A stretch of 64,000 nucleotides of DNA from Pelagibacterium xiamenense (GCF_021166475.1 NZ_JAJOYS010000003.1:248001-312000), one strand, 5' to 3'. Positions 9,680 through 19,182 are shown, numbered from the stretch's first letter. Program-made: numbers and translations. Notes: generated from the sequence alone by a model not told the origin.

Positions 9680-11056
9680 ATGCGCGTCATTATCTGTGGT
9701 GCCGGCCAGGTCGGCTATGGCATTGCCGAGCGCCTCTCGGCCGAAGGCAACGAAATCACCGTCATCGACAACAATGCCGCGCTGGTCCAGCGTGTGCGCG
9801 ACACGCTCGACGCCCGCGGCCTGCATGGCCACGGCTCGCACCCGGACGTCCTTGCCCAGGCCGGTGCGCGCGACGCGGACATGCTGATCGCCGTCACACA
9901 GGTCGATGAGGTCAACATGACCGCCTGCCAGGTGGCGCATTCGATCTTTGAGGTGCCCACGCGAATCGCGCGTATCCGCTCGCAAACCTACCTTGCACCC
10001 GAATGGAGCAACCTGTTTTCGCGCGACCATTTGCCTATCGACGTCATTATTTCCCCCGAGGTCGAGGTCGGCGATCTGATCCTCCAGCGCATGGCCTATC
10101 CCGGTGCCAACGAGATCGTCACGTTCGAGGACGAAAAGGTCGTGGTCATCGAGGTCGACGTGCGCGAGGACTGCGCGGTGATCGACACGCCGCTCAAGCA
10201 TTTGACCGACCTCTTCCCCAATCTCAACGCCACGGTGATGGGCGTGCGGCGCGACGGCGAAATGCGGGTCATGCACTCGCACGAGCATATGATCGCCGGC
10301 GACCAGGCCGTCGTCGCGGTCGCGCGCGACCAGGTCAGCCGCATTCTGGGGCTTTTCGGCCGGGACGAAGCGCCCCCGTCGCGTATCGTCATTGCCGGCG
10401 CCGGCAATGTGGGGCGCTATGTGGCCCGGCGCATCGAAGAGCTGGACCCCGGCGTGTCGGTACGCATCGTCGAGAGCAACCGCGACAACGCCCAGCGTGC
10501 CGCAGAAGCTCTGAACCATTCCATCGTCGTTTTCGGCGATGCGCTGCAGGGCGACATCCTGCGCGAGGTGGACGTGCGCGATGCGCACATGTTCCTCGGG
10601 CTGACCAACGACGACAAGACCAACATTCTCACATCCGTTCTCGCCTCGGAAATGGGATGCCGCGCCAATATCGCGCTCGTCAACCAGAGCCAATATCCGC
10701 GCATTGCCCAAAGACTCGGCGTCGACGCCTTCATCAATCCCCGTGCGATCACGGTCTCCAAGGTCCTCCGTCATGTCCGCCGCGGCCGCATCCGGGGCGT
10801 CTACACCCTTGCCAACGGGGCAGCCGAGCTGCTCGAAGCCGAAGCGCTCGAAACCTCGACGCTGGTCGGCAAGCCCTTACGGGACTTCAACTTTCCCGAG
10901 GGCATCCGGATCGGCGCGATCATCCGCGGCGACGAGGTTTTAATGCCCAGCGGCGATGTCACGGTCCAGGCGGGCGACTTCGTGATCGTTTTTGCGCTTG
11001 CCGAAAGCCTGCGCCAGGTCGAGCGCATGTTCCGGGTCTCCATCGATTTCTTCTGA
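9680..11056 (+). CDS. trkA: Trk potassium uptake regulatory subunit TrkA
   Basis: Cytoplasmic NAD(H)-binding gating subunit of the Trk K+ uptake system (458 aa). It has the duplicated RCK arrangement: a first Rossmann start MRVIICGAGQVGYGIAERLS and a second at about residue 234, RIVIAGAGNVGRYVARRIEE, each followed by an RCK_C domain. The C-terminal one ends in SGDVTVQAGDFVIVFALAES. A good SD (CAGGAGAAC) precedes the ATG. trkH follows after 15 bases, so the two subunits are made together. In Rhizobiales trkA often directly follows ntrX, so co-transcription with the ntr operon is possible. Confidence 0.95.
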   Translation: MRVIICGAGQVGYGIAERLSAEGNEITVIDNNAALVQRVRDTLDARGLHGHGSHPDVLAQAGARDADMLIAVTQVDEVNMTACQVAHSIFEVPTRIARIRSQTYLAPEWSNLFSRDHLPIDVIISPEVEVGDLILQRMAYPGANEIVTFEDEKVVVIEVDVREDCAVIDTPLKHLTDLFPNLNATVMGVRRDGEMRVMHSHEHMIAGDQAVVAVARDQVSRILGLFGRDEAPPSRIVIAGAGNVGRYVARRIEELDPGVSVRIVESNRDNAQRAAEALNHSIVVFGDALQGDILREVDVRDAHMFLGLTNDDKTNILTSVLASEMGCRANIALVNQSQYPRIAQRLGVDAFINPRAITVSKVLRHVRRGRIRGVYTLANGAAELLEAEALETSTLVGKPLRDFNFPEGIRIGAIIRGDEVLMPSGDVTVQAGDFVIVFALAESLRQVERMFRVSIDFF

Positions 11057-11071
11057 ACGTAAGGACAGTTC

Positions 11072-12505
11072 TTGCCGACAATCGGGATTCTCGCTGCGGG
11101 CGTATTCGCCATCTTCGCCGTCGGGCTGATCGTGCCCGCGATCGCGGCCATTCTCGAAGGCAACTGGCGCACGCTCGAAGCCCTGTCCCTGACGATGGCG
11201 GGCTATGGCTTTCTCTCGGCGGTCACCGCCTTCGCGCTCTGGCCGCGCCGGCGGCGGCTCAACAGGGCCGGGGTATTCAGCACAACCATCGCGATCTGGC
11301 TGTCGCTGGTCGTCGCGGCGACGCCCGTCTTCATTCTGGTTGAGGGGCATTCCCTCGCACGCGCCGTTTTCGAGGCGGCCTCGGCGGCGGTGACCCTCGG
11401 GGTCACAGTGCGGCCGATTGAGGACATTTCGATCGCGATGGGCTTTTACCGCGGCATGACGGCCTGGATCGGCGGCCTCATGACACTGCTCTTGGCCGTC
11501 TACATTCTCGGACCGTACGAGGTTGGCGGCACGCCAAGCGGCAACCTCCGGCTGGTGCAGCACGCCCGCACGGAAACCGATCCGCGATTCGGCCAGACCC
11601 TAAGATCGGTCATCGTGCCCTATGCGAGCCTGACAGCATTGTGTGCGCTGCTGCTGGTGATATTCCGCGTGCCGCCACGCGATGCGCTCATCGTCGCCAT
11701 GAGCCTGATGTCCACCAACGGCTTCGTACCGCACCAGACCGGCGCAAGCGTGCTCAACAATACCGGCGCCGAAGCCATCATGATGGTTTTCATGGTTGTC
11801 GGTGCGACCAGCATCATCTGGCAGAAGATGATCCGCGAGCGCCGTTGGACGGGAACGCGCGACCATGAGGAGGGCGTGCTTTATCTCACCGCGCTGGCGA
11901 TATTCGTTGCCCTGGCGATCCTCGGCGCGCTGATTGTCTCGGGGCCCGGGGCCAATGCGAGCCGCAAGGCCTTCAACTACGCCTTCGACGCAATATCGAC
12001 GATGACAACGACGGGTATTACCCACGACAGGCGGGTCGGGATCGGGCTGCCTTTCGAACTCGTGCTGCTCGTCGTATTCGTCGGAGGCTGCTCATATTCG
12101 ACCGCCGGGGGCATCAAGGTCTTCCGTTTGGGCACGATGCTCCGGCACCTTGGCAACGAGCTCAACCGGCTCGTCTATCCTAACGCCATGCTCCGCGACG
12201 ACGTGCAATACGACCCCAAGCCGCGCGCGATCGCCAAATCGGTGTGGAGCGCGTTCTTCCTCGCCGTTCTCGCGATCACCATCGGCATTCTGCTCTTCGC
12301 GGCCCAGGGCGTCGCGCTGCCCGACGCGATAGCGCTCGCGACCGGCGCGTTTTCCCAGGTTGGCAACATGGTCTCGGGAGCACTGCCCGGTCTCGGTGTC
12401 GGAGCGGTCCCCGATGCGACGCTTCTCACGATCGCGGGCCTTGCCATCATCGCGCGCATCGAAATTCTCGTCGTGCTGGCCGCAGTGACAGGAAATCGCT
12501 GGTAG
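11072..12505 (+). CDS. trkH: Trk potassium uptake membrane subunit TrkH
   Basis: Integral membrane K+-translocating subunit (477 aa), with the several M-P-M repeats expected of the Trk/Ktr/HKT family. Hydrophobic segments run throughout, and filter-like loops such as STMTTTGITH are visible in the second half. The start is TTG at 11072 with the SD AAGGAC six bases upstream; no ATG is available near. It sits directly behind trkA and presumably shares its promoter. Its activity matters for osmotic adjustment, which fits a halotolerant host. Confidence 0.92.
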   Translation: MPTIGILAAGVFAIFAVGLIVPAIAAILEGNWRTLEALSLTMAGYGFLSAVTAFALWPRRRRLNRAGVFSTTIAIWLSLVVAATPVFILVEGHSLARAVFEAASAAVTLGVTVRPIEDISIAMGFYRGMTAWIGGLMTLLLAVYILGPYEVGGTPSGNLRLVQHARTETDPRFGQTLRSVIVPYASLTALCALLLVIFRVPPRDALIVAMSLMSTNGFVPHQTGASVLNNTGAEAIMMVFMVVGATSIIWQKMIRERRWTGTRDHEEGVLYLTALAIFVALAILGALIVSGPGANASRKAFNYAFDAISTMTTTGITHDRRVGIGLPFELVLLVVFVGGCSYSTAGGIKVFRLGTMLRHLGNELNRLVYPNAMLRDDVQYDPKPRAIAKSVWSAFFLAVLAITIGILLFAAQGVALPDAIALATGAFSQVGNMVSGALPGLGVGAVPDATLLTIAGLAIIARIEILVVLAAVTGNRW

Positions 12506-12581
12506 TCCCATCGGCCCACGCCCTATATGCAGCCACATTTACATGTGCCATAGTTGCAGACGTTGACACGCAACAGGGCAG

Positions 12582-12609
12582 GGGGCAGCGCCGTTGAACT
12601 GACTGCCCC
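12582..12609 (+). other. Hairpin in the hfq leader / trkH-hfq gap
   Basis: GGGGCAG and CTGCCCC (7-bp arms, 14-base loop) lie about 66 bases before the hfq ATG in the 169-bp gap after trkH. No T-run follows, so it is not a typical terminator. It may be a leader structure of the hfq mRNA. Confidence 0.35.
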
Positions 12610-12674
12610 ATAATCAAGGGTCCGCGTCCGGCTTGGTCCGGCCAAAGGTCCCACCGCTAACAAGAGGCTGACAA

Positions 12675-12920
12675 ATGCCCAGTGAAAAGGTGCAAAACCT
12701 GCAAGACTCCTTCCTTAATCACGTTCGCAAGCAGAAAGTCCCGGTGACGATTTTTCTCGTCAATGGTGTGAAACTCCAGGGTGTCATCACCTGGTTTGAC
12801 AATTTCTGCCTGCTCCTGCGCCGGGATGCGCAATCGCAACTTGTCTACAAGCACGCGATTTCGACGATCATGCCCGGTACACCGATCCAGCTGTTCGATC
12901 CCGAGAGCAACCAAGATTGA
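12675..12920 (+). CDS. hfq: RNA chaperone Hfq
   Basis: Sm-like hexameric RNA chaperone (81 aa) that pairs small RNAs with mRNAs. The protein begins with [20 protein letters not shown] (proximal-face Gln/Phe/Lys region), continues with the Sm1 segment [12 protein letters not shown] and the Sm2 signature [10 protein letters not shown]. Its length and short C-terminal tail are typical of Alphaproteobacteria. SD-like GAGG precedes the ATG. hflX follows with its TTG start overlapping the hfq stop codon, the conserved hfq-hflX pair. Confidence 0.97.
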   Translation: MPSEKVQNLQDSFLNHVRKQKVPVTIFLVNGVKLQGVITWFDNFCLLLRRDAQSQLVYKHAISTIMPGTPIQLFDPESNQD

Positions 12921-14275
12921 TCGCTTCCGATAATCGCGACGCGCCGACGCGCCGCGATGAAAAGGGCCTCCTCGACCTGCGCGAGAAAAAGACGCGCACA
13001 GGCCTGGTTACGCCTGACGTCAGGGGCTCGCGCAATGCTCGTGCCGCGGAAACCCGCCATGCCGAATTCATAGGCCTGGCGGGCGCGATCGATCTCGACC
13101 TGATTTTCACCGAGATATTGCGCATCCGCGAGATCAAGCCCGCAACCTACCTCGGCGGCGGGCAGGTGGACGAACTGGCCGAGCGAATCAAGGCCGAGAA
13201 GGTCGAACTGCTCGTCGTCGACGCGGCATTGTCTCCAATTCAGCAACGCAATCTCGAGCGCGAGCTCGAGGTCAAGGTGCTCGACCGGACGGCACTGATT
13301 CTCGAAATTTTCGGCGAGCGCGCCGCAACGCGCGAGGGCGTGCTGCAGGTGGAACTGGCACACCTCAATTACCAGAAGGGCCGGCTGGTACGCTCCTGGA
13401 CCCACCTTGAGCGTCAGCGCGGCGGCGGCGGTTTCCTCGGCGGTCCAGGCGAGACGCAGATCGAATCCGACAGACGCCAGATTCAGGACCGCATCCTGAT
13501 TCTCGAAAAGCGGCTCGAAAAGGTCCGCAAAACCCGTCAGCTCCAGCGCGGCCCGCGCGACGCGGTGCCCTATCCGGTCGTCGCTCTCGTCGGTTATACG
13601 AACGCAGGCAAATCGAGCCTTTTCAATACACTGACAGGCGCCACGGTGATGGCGCAGGACCTGTTGTTCGCAACGCTCGATACCACAGTGCGCAAAGCGA
13701 CCTTGCCGCACGGACGCGAAATTGTGCTCTCGGACACGGTGGGGTTCATTTCCGACCTGCCAACCGATCTCATCGCCGCCTTCCGGGGCACGCTCGAAGA
13801 GGTGACTCAGGCCAACGTCATTTTACACGTCCGCGACGTCGCCAACCCCGATCACGCCGCCCAGGCGGCCGACGTTCTCGCCGTGCTTGCGGATCTGGGC
13901 GTCACGGGCGAGACGACGCCGATTATCGAGGTGTGGAACAAGATCGACAGCCTCACCGCGCCCGACGGGCTTGCCGGCGTCAAGCCGGCTGGAAGGGTCG
14001 TCGAGACCGTTCCGGTTTCTGCGTTGACCGGGCAGGGGCTGGACGCACTTCTCACCGCCGTCGAAAAGAACCTGGCCCAGGATGCGCGGGAATTCTCCGT
14101 GCACGTTCCCCACACCTCGAGCGCCGACACCGGCTGGCTCTATGCCAACACCGAAGTGCTCTCGCGCGGGGAACCCGACGCGGAAGGAACGACGTTCACA
14201 GTGCGCGTTCTGACGCGCAATCGGGCCGATTTCCTCGCGCGCTTTGCGGGGCGGGCGTCACCCCTCGACCGCTGA
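12917..14275 (+). CDS. hflX: Ribosome-associated GTPase HflX
   Basis: GTPase that binds the 50S subunit and splits stalled ribosomes under stress (452 aa). The N-terminal HflX domain has [20 protein letters not shown] and the glycine-rich [20 protein letters not shown]. The G domain shows G1 [13 protein letters not shown]3 DTVGFI and G4 NKID. The likely start is the TTG at 12917, which overlaps the hfq TGA, giving a coupled hfq-hflX unit; no in-frame ATG lies near. Its last 18 bases overlap the end of convergent mazG. Confidence 0.93.
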   Translation: MIASDNRDAPTRRDEKGLLDLREKKTRTGLVTPDVRGSRNARAAETRHAEFIGLAGAIDLDLIFTEILRIREIKPATYLGGGQVDELAERIKAEKVELLVVDAALSPIQQRNLERELEVKVLDRTALILEIFGERAATREGVLQVELAHLNYQKGRLVRSWTHLERQRGGGGFLGGPGETQIESDRRQIQDRILILEKRLEKVRKTRQLQRGPRDAVPYPVVALVGYTNAGKSSLFNTLTGATVMAQDLLFATLDTTVRKATLPHGREIVLSDTVGFISDLPTDLIAAFRGTLEEVTQANVILHVRDVANPDHAAQAADVLAVLADLGVTGETTPIIEVWNKIDSLTAPDGLAGVKPAGRVVETVPVSALTGQGLDALLTAVEKNLAQDAREFSVHVPHTSSADTGWLYANTEVLSRGEPDAEGTTFTVRVLTRNRADFLARFAGRASPLDR

Positions 14276-15091
14276 CTTCGCCTTCTTGTCCGCCGTGCGG
14301 ACCTCGTTCCAATAGCGATCGAGCCGAGTGAGCCCCGCCTCGTCAATGTCGAAGCCGTCCTGCCGGCATCGGGCTTCCACATGCTCGAACCGGCGCACGA
14401 ACTTCGCGTTGGCGTCGCGCAAAGCCGCTTCCGGATCGATACCGGCGTGGCGGGCAAGATTGGCGATGGAGAACAGCAGGTCGCCGATCTCTTCCTTGCG
14501 CGCCTCTTCATCGGTTTCGGAAAACGTTTCGGCGACCTCTTCGAATTCCTCGCGGCACTTGGCGAGTACCGCGTCGGCATCGGGCCAGTCGAACCCGACG
14601 CGCGCGGCACGCTTGGCCAATTTTCCGGCGCGGGCGAGAGCGGGCAGGCCGGGCGGAACATCATCGAGCAAGGAGGGCGGCCTGTCCGCCCCGCGCCGTT
14701 CGGCTTTCGTCGCGCGCTCGGCGGCCTTGATGTTCTCCCAGCGCGCTTCCGAGCTCGTCGCCGTCCCGGCCTCGGCGTCTCCGAAAACGTGCGGATGCCG
14801 CCGGATGAGCTTTTCGGTGACAGCGTAAATCACGTCGCCGATGTCGAACAGGCCCTGTTCGGAAGCCATCTGCGCGTGATAGACCGGCTGCAGGATCAGA
14901 TCGCCCAGCTCATCGCGCAGATCCTCATAATCCTCCCGTTCGATCGCGTCGGCCACTTCATAGGCCTCCTCGATCGTGTAGTGCCGGATCGTCTTGAAGT
15001 CCTGTTCAAGATCCCACGGACATCCGGTGACGGGGGTCCTGAGCGCCGCCATGATTTCAATCAGGCGGGAAATATCGCGCGAAGGTTCCAT
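14258..15091 (-). CDS. mazG: Nucleoside triphosphate pyrophosphohydrolase MazG
   Basis: House-cleaning enzyme (277 aa) that hydrolyses (d)NTPs to monophosphates. It carries two tandem MazG folds: the first with GCPWDLEQDF and the metal-binding EEAYEVADAIE (residues ~24-60), the second with EEFEEVAETF and EEIGDLLFSIANLARHAG (residues ~165-210). The final residues overlap the 3' end of convergent hflX. It is one gene downstream of the OYE-family reductase (6 bases apart), so these may share a transcript. Confidence 0.93.
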   Translation of the reverse strand: MEPSRDISRLIEIMAALRTPVTGCPWDLEQDFKTIRHYTIEEAYEVADAIEREDYEDLRDELGDLILQPVYHAQMASEQGLFDIGDVIYAVTEKLIRRHPHVFGDAEAGTATSSEARWENIKAAERATKAERRGADRPPSLLDDVPPGLPALARAGKLAKRAARVGFDWPDADAVLAKCREEFEEVAETFSETDEEARKEEIGDLLFSIANLARHAGIDPEAALRDANAKFVRRFEHVEARCRQDGFDIDEAGLTRLDRYWNEVRTADKKAKSAVEG

Positions 15092-15097
15092 GCGGGC

Positions 15098-16207
15098 CTA
15101 TCCCGTTTGCGTATCGAACAACTGCTTGTGCGTCGGGGGCTGACACCGCAGATATTGGGGTGCGGCCCAGACGCGGGCACCCAGGTGCGCCGCCGCATGC
15201 CACGGCCAGCGCGGATCGTAGAGGATACCGCGCGCCAGCGCGATAAGGTCCGCATCGCCGGTCGCCACGATTTCCTCTGCCTGCTCGTACCCCGTGATCA
15301 GCCCGACCGCAATCACCGGAATCGAAACGGCCTGCTTCACTGCGCGCGCCAGAGGCACCTGATAGCCGGGGCCCGTCGGGATCGCCTGGCGCGGGTCGAG
15401 CCCGCCACTCGAAATGTGGATCGCCGCGCATCCGCGCGCCTCCAGTGCCTTGGCGAAGGCAATGCTCTGATCAACGTCCCAGCCGCCCTCGACCCAGTCC
15501 GTCCCCGAGAGCCGCAACGTTACCGGCTTCTCGGCCGGAAACGCATCCCGCACCGCGCTGAACACTTCGAGCGGAAACCGCATCCGGTTCTCCAGCGACC
15601 CGCCATAGGCGTCGGTCCGCTTGTTGCTCAAGGGAGAGAGGAACTGATGCAGCAGATAGCCGTGCGCCGCATGGATTTCGATACTGTCGAGATCGAGACG
15701 CGCCGCCCTGTGCGCGGCCTCGGCGAACTGGTTGCGCACCGCAGCGAGGCCATCGGTGCCGAGCGCGAGCGGAGCGTTCTGCCCATGCCGGAACGGCAAG
15801 TCGCTTGCCGAAACCGTTTGCCATCCGTTTGGCGTATCCGGAGCGATCTGCGCACCCCCGAGCCAGGGCTTCTCCGTCGATGCCTTGCGCCCGGCATGGG
15901 CAAGCTGCACGGAGATCGGAACATCCGACCAGCGCCTTACGCTCTCGAGCACGCCGGCCATTGCCGCTTCGGTGGCATCGTCCCAAAGACCCACATCGGC
16001 GTAGGAAATTCTCCCCTCGGGCGCAACCGCCGTCGCTTCGATGATCAAAAGCCCCGCGCCGGACTGGGCCATCGTGCCCAGATGCGTCGTGTGCCAGTCG
16101 CTCATGCATCCGTCGGTCGCCGAATACTGACACATGGGTGCCACGACGATTCTGTTCGCCAACTCGAGTTGTCCGAGCTGGAGCGGCGTGAAAAGGTGAG
16201 GGGGCAT
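15098..16207 (-). CDS. NADH:flavin oxidoreductase, old yellow enzyme family (YqjM-like)
   Basis: FMN-dependent ene-reductase (369 aa). The N-terminus reads LFTPLQLGQLELANRIVVAP followed by MCQYSATDGCMSDWH, the YqjM-subclass pattern with the regulatory cysteine. EIHAAHGYLLHQFLSP and NKRTDAYGGSLENRMRF carry the conserved barrel-core residues. Such enzymes reduce activated C=C bonds; the physiological substrate is unknown. I chose the ATG at 16207, preceded by GAAAGGG at good distance, over the frame opening 22 codons upstream. It ends 6 bases before mazG. Confidence 0.9.
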   Translation of the reverse strand: MPPHLFTPLQLGQLELANRIVVAPMCQYSATDGCMSDWHTTHLGTMAQSGAGLLIIEATAVAPEGRISYADVGLWDDATEAAMAGVLESVRRWSDVPISVQLAHAGRKASTEKPWLGGAQIAPDTPNGWQTVSASDLPFRHGQNAPLALGTDGLAAVRNQFAEAAHRAARLDLDSIEIHAAHGYLLHQFLSPLSNKRTDAYGGSLENRMRFPLEVFSAVRDAFPAEKPVTLRLSGTDWVEGGWDVDQSIAFAKALEARGCAAIHISSGGLDPRQAIPTGPGYQVPLARAVKQAVSIPVIAVGLITGYEQAEEIVATGDADLIALARGILYDPRWPWHAAAHLGARVWAAPQYLRCQPPTHKQLFDTQTG

Positions 16208-16357
16208 CGATTGCCCTTTCGCGAGTGGGTGTGAGAACGACGGGACCCAGGAACGGCTCCGACTCTGGCCCATATGTTAGGGCAGCGCTCCTGACACGCA
16301 AGAGGCCTTCCGCGCCCTCAGGGGCGCAGTTGCCCCTTGGAAGTCCGCCAATCCGTT

Positions 16358-16627
16358 CTAGTGCAGCGTTGCGATATCCCGCACGCTGCTGATCTCGACG
16401 GGCCGAATGAGCCGCGCGTGCGCAATGCTCACCGAATGTAGCGGACCCTCAAGTTCCCGCGCCCAGAAATCGAGAAACCCCTTTAGCTCGGGAAATCTTG
16501 GGGCGAGGTCGTATTCCTGCCAGACATAGATCTGAAGCAGCGAAGGTTGATCGGGCAGATGATAGCGGATCTGCGCAGTCGTCAGGCCGTACCCCTCAAG
16601 TTGTCTGAGAAAAGCACGATCAAGCAT
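16358..16627 (-). CDS. usg: Usg family protein
   Basis: Short protein (89 aa) of the Usg family, first named from tryptophan-operon neighbourhoods and of unproven function. Family features visible: YGLTTAQIRYHLPDQPSLLQ, then IYVWQEYDLAPRFPELKGFL and LHSVSIAHARLIRP. The start is the ATG at 16627: the SD AAGGAGA (16637-16643) is nine bases upstream, whereas the GTG at 16633 would be only three bases away. It stands alone here, not beside trp genes. The next gene downstream is the OYE-family reductase. Confidence 0.88.
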   Translation of the reverse strand: MLDRAFLRQLEGYGLTTAQIRYHLPDQPSLLQIYVWQEYDLAPRFPELKGFLDFWARELEGPLHSVSIAHARLIRPVEISSVRDIATLH

Positions 16628-16758
16628 GGTCACGAATCTCCTTGCTCGTGGAACCTCAATAAGTTCAGCACGAACAGCAGGTTAGGGCAAATCAGCATTC
16701 GGTGTCCGGGAGTGCCAGGCCGCACCTCGGCACGCGGCACCGGTACATAGCGGATTCG

Positions 16759-16774
16759 CATAATATATATTATG
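16759..16774. repeat. 16-bp perfect AT-rich palindrome upstream of usg
   Basis: CATAATATATATTATG reads the same on both strands, in otherwise GC-rich DNA. It lies 132 bp upstream of the usg start and 54 bp beyond the stop of the DHA2 exporter. It could be an operator or an AT-rich promoter element. Confidence 0.6.
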
Positions 16775-16799
16775 GAACTTTCTCACCTGAACGCGGCAC

Positions 16800-16826
16800 G
16801 CTGCCGGTGAGGATTGCGCCGGCAGC
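16800..16826 (-). terminator. Weak hairpin after the DHA2 exporter
   Basis: GCTGCCGG and CCGGCAGC (8-bp arms, 11-base loop) lie immediately after the exporter's stop codon. No T-run follows on the minus strand, so if it terminates transcription it is not a canonical intrinsic terminator. Confidence 0.35.
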
Positions 16827-16827
16827 C

Positions 16828-18261
16828 TTATTCCTGCGTCGCCGGGATCGGCGCGGTCCGGCCTATGGCTGCCCATGACACTGCGGCGCTGGCAAACGCC
16901 ATGACCGCCGCGGCAATCATGACCCAGCGGTACGACGTCATTAGGACCTCAGGTGGAAGGTTCGCCAAGTCCGAGCCTCCGAACGCGAACCCAAGGGCCG
17001 CCACGGCGATAAGCCCGCCGATCCGGGCTGCTGCATTGTTGATTCCCGAGGCGGTTCCACCCGCATCGTCCGGTGCCGCGTCGAACACAGTGGTGGTCAG
17101 CGGCGCCACCGTAATCGTCATGCCGACCCCGATGACGACAATGCCGGGAAAAAATCCGATCCAGTACCACCCGGTTTCAACCAAAGCGGCCAGGACCAGA
17201 TATCCAAGGCCGGTCAGGGCCGGCCCAACAATAAGCATGGGCCGGACGCCAATGCGCTTGGCGACCGCGCCGGACCACCGGGACCCCGCACCCAGCAGAA
17301 TGGAAAACGGCAGCATCGCGGCACCCGCCGCGGCGGCGCTGTAGCCGTGTGCGTAGATCAGGACGAACGGCAGCAGAAAAAGCGAGCCCGAGAGCGACGC
17401 ATAAAGCACCAGCGTCAGCCCGTTCGCGCCTGAAAAATCCCGGTTGTCAAACAGCGACATCGGCACCATTGGCGCGGCCGAGCGCCGTTCGACGACGATA
17501 AAGGCAATCGCGAACGGAACCGACAACACGATGGCGGCAAGCCCGGCAACCGTATTGCCCTCACCCGCCGCAATCAGCCCATAGCTCAAGAGGCCGAGCC
17601 CGACGACCGTCAGGCCGGTGCCCGCGAAATCCAGCTTCTGATATTCGCGCAGGCCCGGACTGCTTGCGATGCGCCACCCCATATAAAGGGCCAGCGCACC
17701 GATCGGCACGTTGATCATGAATATCGCGCGCCAACCCACGGTGTCGACGAGCCAGCCCCCAAGAGGTGGCCCCAGCGCTGTCGTGAGCGCTCCGGCCGCC
17801 GCCCAGGTTCCAATGGCCTTGCCGCGCTCTTCCCCTGTGAATGCAGAACCGATAAGGGCGAGGCTTGCGGGCACGAGAAACGCAGCGGCTGTGCCCTGAA
17901 CGAAGCGTGCGACGACCAGCGCCACCGGACCCGGCGCTATAGCACAACCGATGGATGCCACGACAAATCCAACAAGGCCGAACAGAAAGACCCGGCGCTG
18001 GCCGAACCGGTCCCCAGCCGTGCCGCCCAAGAGGATAAGACTCCCGAGCATCAGCATATAGCCGTTGACGACCCATTGCGCGGTGGCAAGCCCCGCGTCG
18101 AGATCGCGCTGGATGACCGGCAGGGCGACATTCACCACCGACCCATCGATGAACCCCAGACTCGACCCGAGGATCGTCGCGGGCAGAACCCAGCGCGTAT
18201 CGCGGCCGGCAGGCTGAATGCCTTCGGGTGCCTCGCAAGGTGGTTGCTGTGGGCCGGCCAT
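16828..18261 (-). CDS. MFS drug exporter, DHA2 (EmrB/QacA) family
   Basis: Proton-coupled multidrug exporter of the 14-helix DHA2 group (477 aa). The first helix reads LPATILGSSLGFIDGSVVNV and is followed by the typical ALPVIQRDLDAGLATAQWVV; GGTAGDRFGQRRVFLFG is the loop 2-3 motif A. The start at 18261 has the SD GAGG seven bases upstream; eight further codons upstream are open but lack an SD. No adjacent fusion protein (EmrA) or TetR regulator is present. It lies 85 bp downstream of the MBL gene on the same strand. Substrate unknown. Confidence 0.9.
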   Translation of the reverse strand: MAGPQQPPCEAPEGIQPAGRDTRWVLPATILGSSLGFIDGSVVNVALPVIQRDLDAGLATAQWVVNGYMLMLGSLILLGGTAGDRFGQRRVFLFGLVGFVVASIGCAIAPGPVALVVARFVQGTAAAFLVPASLALIGSAFTGEERGKAIGTWAAAGALTTALGPPLGGWLVDTVGWRAIFMINVPIGALALYMGWRIASSPGLREYQKLDFAGTGLTVVGLGLLSYGLIAAGEGNTVAGLAAIVLSVPFAIAFIVVERRSAAPMVPMSLFDNRDFSGANGLTLVLYASLSGSLFLLPFVLIYAHGYSAAAAGAAMLPFSILLGAGSRWSGAVAKRIGVRPMLIVGPALTGLGYLVLAALVETGWYWIGFFPGIVVIGVGMTITVAPLTTTVFDAAPDDAGGTASGINNAAARIGGLIAVAALGFAFGGSDLANLPPEVLMTSYRWVMIAAAVMAFASAAVSWAAIGRTAPIPATQE

Positions 18262-18346
18262 ATGTATCCTCGCAACGGCTGGCATGCGCTCGCAATGGAC
18301 GTTGGCACATCGGCAGGCCGAGCACCACCCCCGATTTTACTGCCGC

Positions 18347-19180
18347 TCAGCGCGCGCCGGACACGACCTCGATCGTCATCCCGTCATAGGCCGGATGCAC
18401 GTGCGCGGGCGTCTCGCCATTGACGACGGCATAGTCCATATCGACGTGCAGATTGGTCAGAACCGCCTGTCGTGGCTTGTGTTCTTCTATCAGCGCCAGC
18501 GACTGCTGCAGGCTGAGATGGCTCGGATGCGGCGTGTAGCGCAACGCGTCTACGACCCAGGTATCGAGCCCCTGCACTGCCCAGCGCGACGCCACAGGGA
18601 TGCCGGATACGTCGCATGAGTAGGCGAAATCGCCGATCCGGAAGCCAAGCGACGTGATGCTACCATGCTCCTGCTCGAACGCCGTGAGCACCATGCGCCC
18701 CCCTGCCCCTTCGATCTCGGTGCTTTCCCCGTCCCCGATCGAGTTCGCGTTCAGGATCGGCGGGTACGGACTGTGCTCGGGAGCTGTAAAGCAATAGCCG
18801 AACGCCTCACGCAGCCGCACCTCCGTCGGAACGCTCATATAGACGTCGACGCGGCGCTTGGCGTTGAGCGCCAGCACCCGCAGATCGTCTATCCCGTGAG
18901 TGTGATCGGCGTGCTCGTGCGTATAGAAGACGCCGTCCACCTCGTCGACCTGGGCATCCAGCAACTGCTCGCGCAAATCGCAGCCCGTATCGATCAGAAC
19001 GCGCGTCTTGCCGGGCATGTCCTTGTGCGTACCAGTGATCAGAAGCGCGCACCGGCGCCTGCGGTTTTTCGGATTGGCCGGATCGCACGCGCCCCAGATA
19101 TTGCCCACGCGCGGTACGCCGCCCGACGATCCGCACCCCAATATGGTTGCCACTATGCGGTCGGAAAGCGGCGCGCTCAT
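18347..19180 (-). CDS. Metallo-beta-lactamase-fold hydrolase, PhnP-like
   Basis: Cytoplasmic MBL-fold phosphodiesterase-type protein (277 aa). It begins ILGCGSSGGVPRVG, the family's opening strand, and has the metal-binding motif HEHADHTHGIDDL near residue 88. The closest named relative is PhnP (5-phosphoribosyl 1,2-cyclic phosphate phosphodiesterase), but no phn genes are nearby and the activity here is unproven. It starts two bases after the tatD stop codon and ends the tmk-holB-metG-tatD-MBL run, which is conserved in Rhizobiales. Confidence 0.85.
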   Translation of the reverse strand: MSAPLSDRIVATILGCGSSGGVPRVGNIWGACDPANPKNRRRRCALLITGTHKDMPGKTRVLIDTGCDLREQLLDAQVDEVDGVFYTHEHADHTHGIDDLRVLALNAKRRVDVYMSVPTEVRLREAFGYCFTAPEHSPYPPILNANSIGDGESTEIEGAGGRMVLTAFEQEHGSITSLGFRIGDFAYSCDVSGIPVASRWAVQGLDTWVVDALRYTPHPSHLSLQQSLALIEEHKPRQAVLTNLHVDMDYAVVNGETPAHVHPAYDGMTIEVVSGAR

Positions 19181-19182
19181 CG

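Noticed and set aside
14381-16234. 617-codon open frame opposite mazG and the OYE-family gene
   Set aside because: It spans two well-supported genes on the other strand and has low-complexity Arg/Gly/Ala composition.
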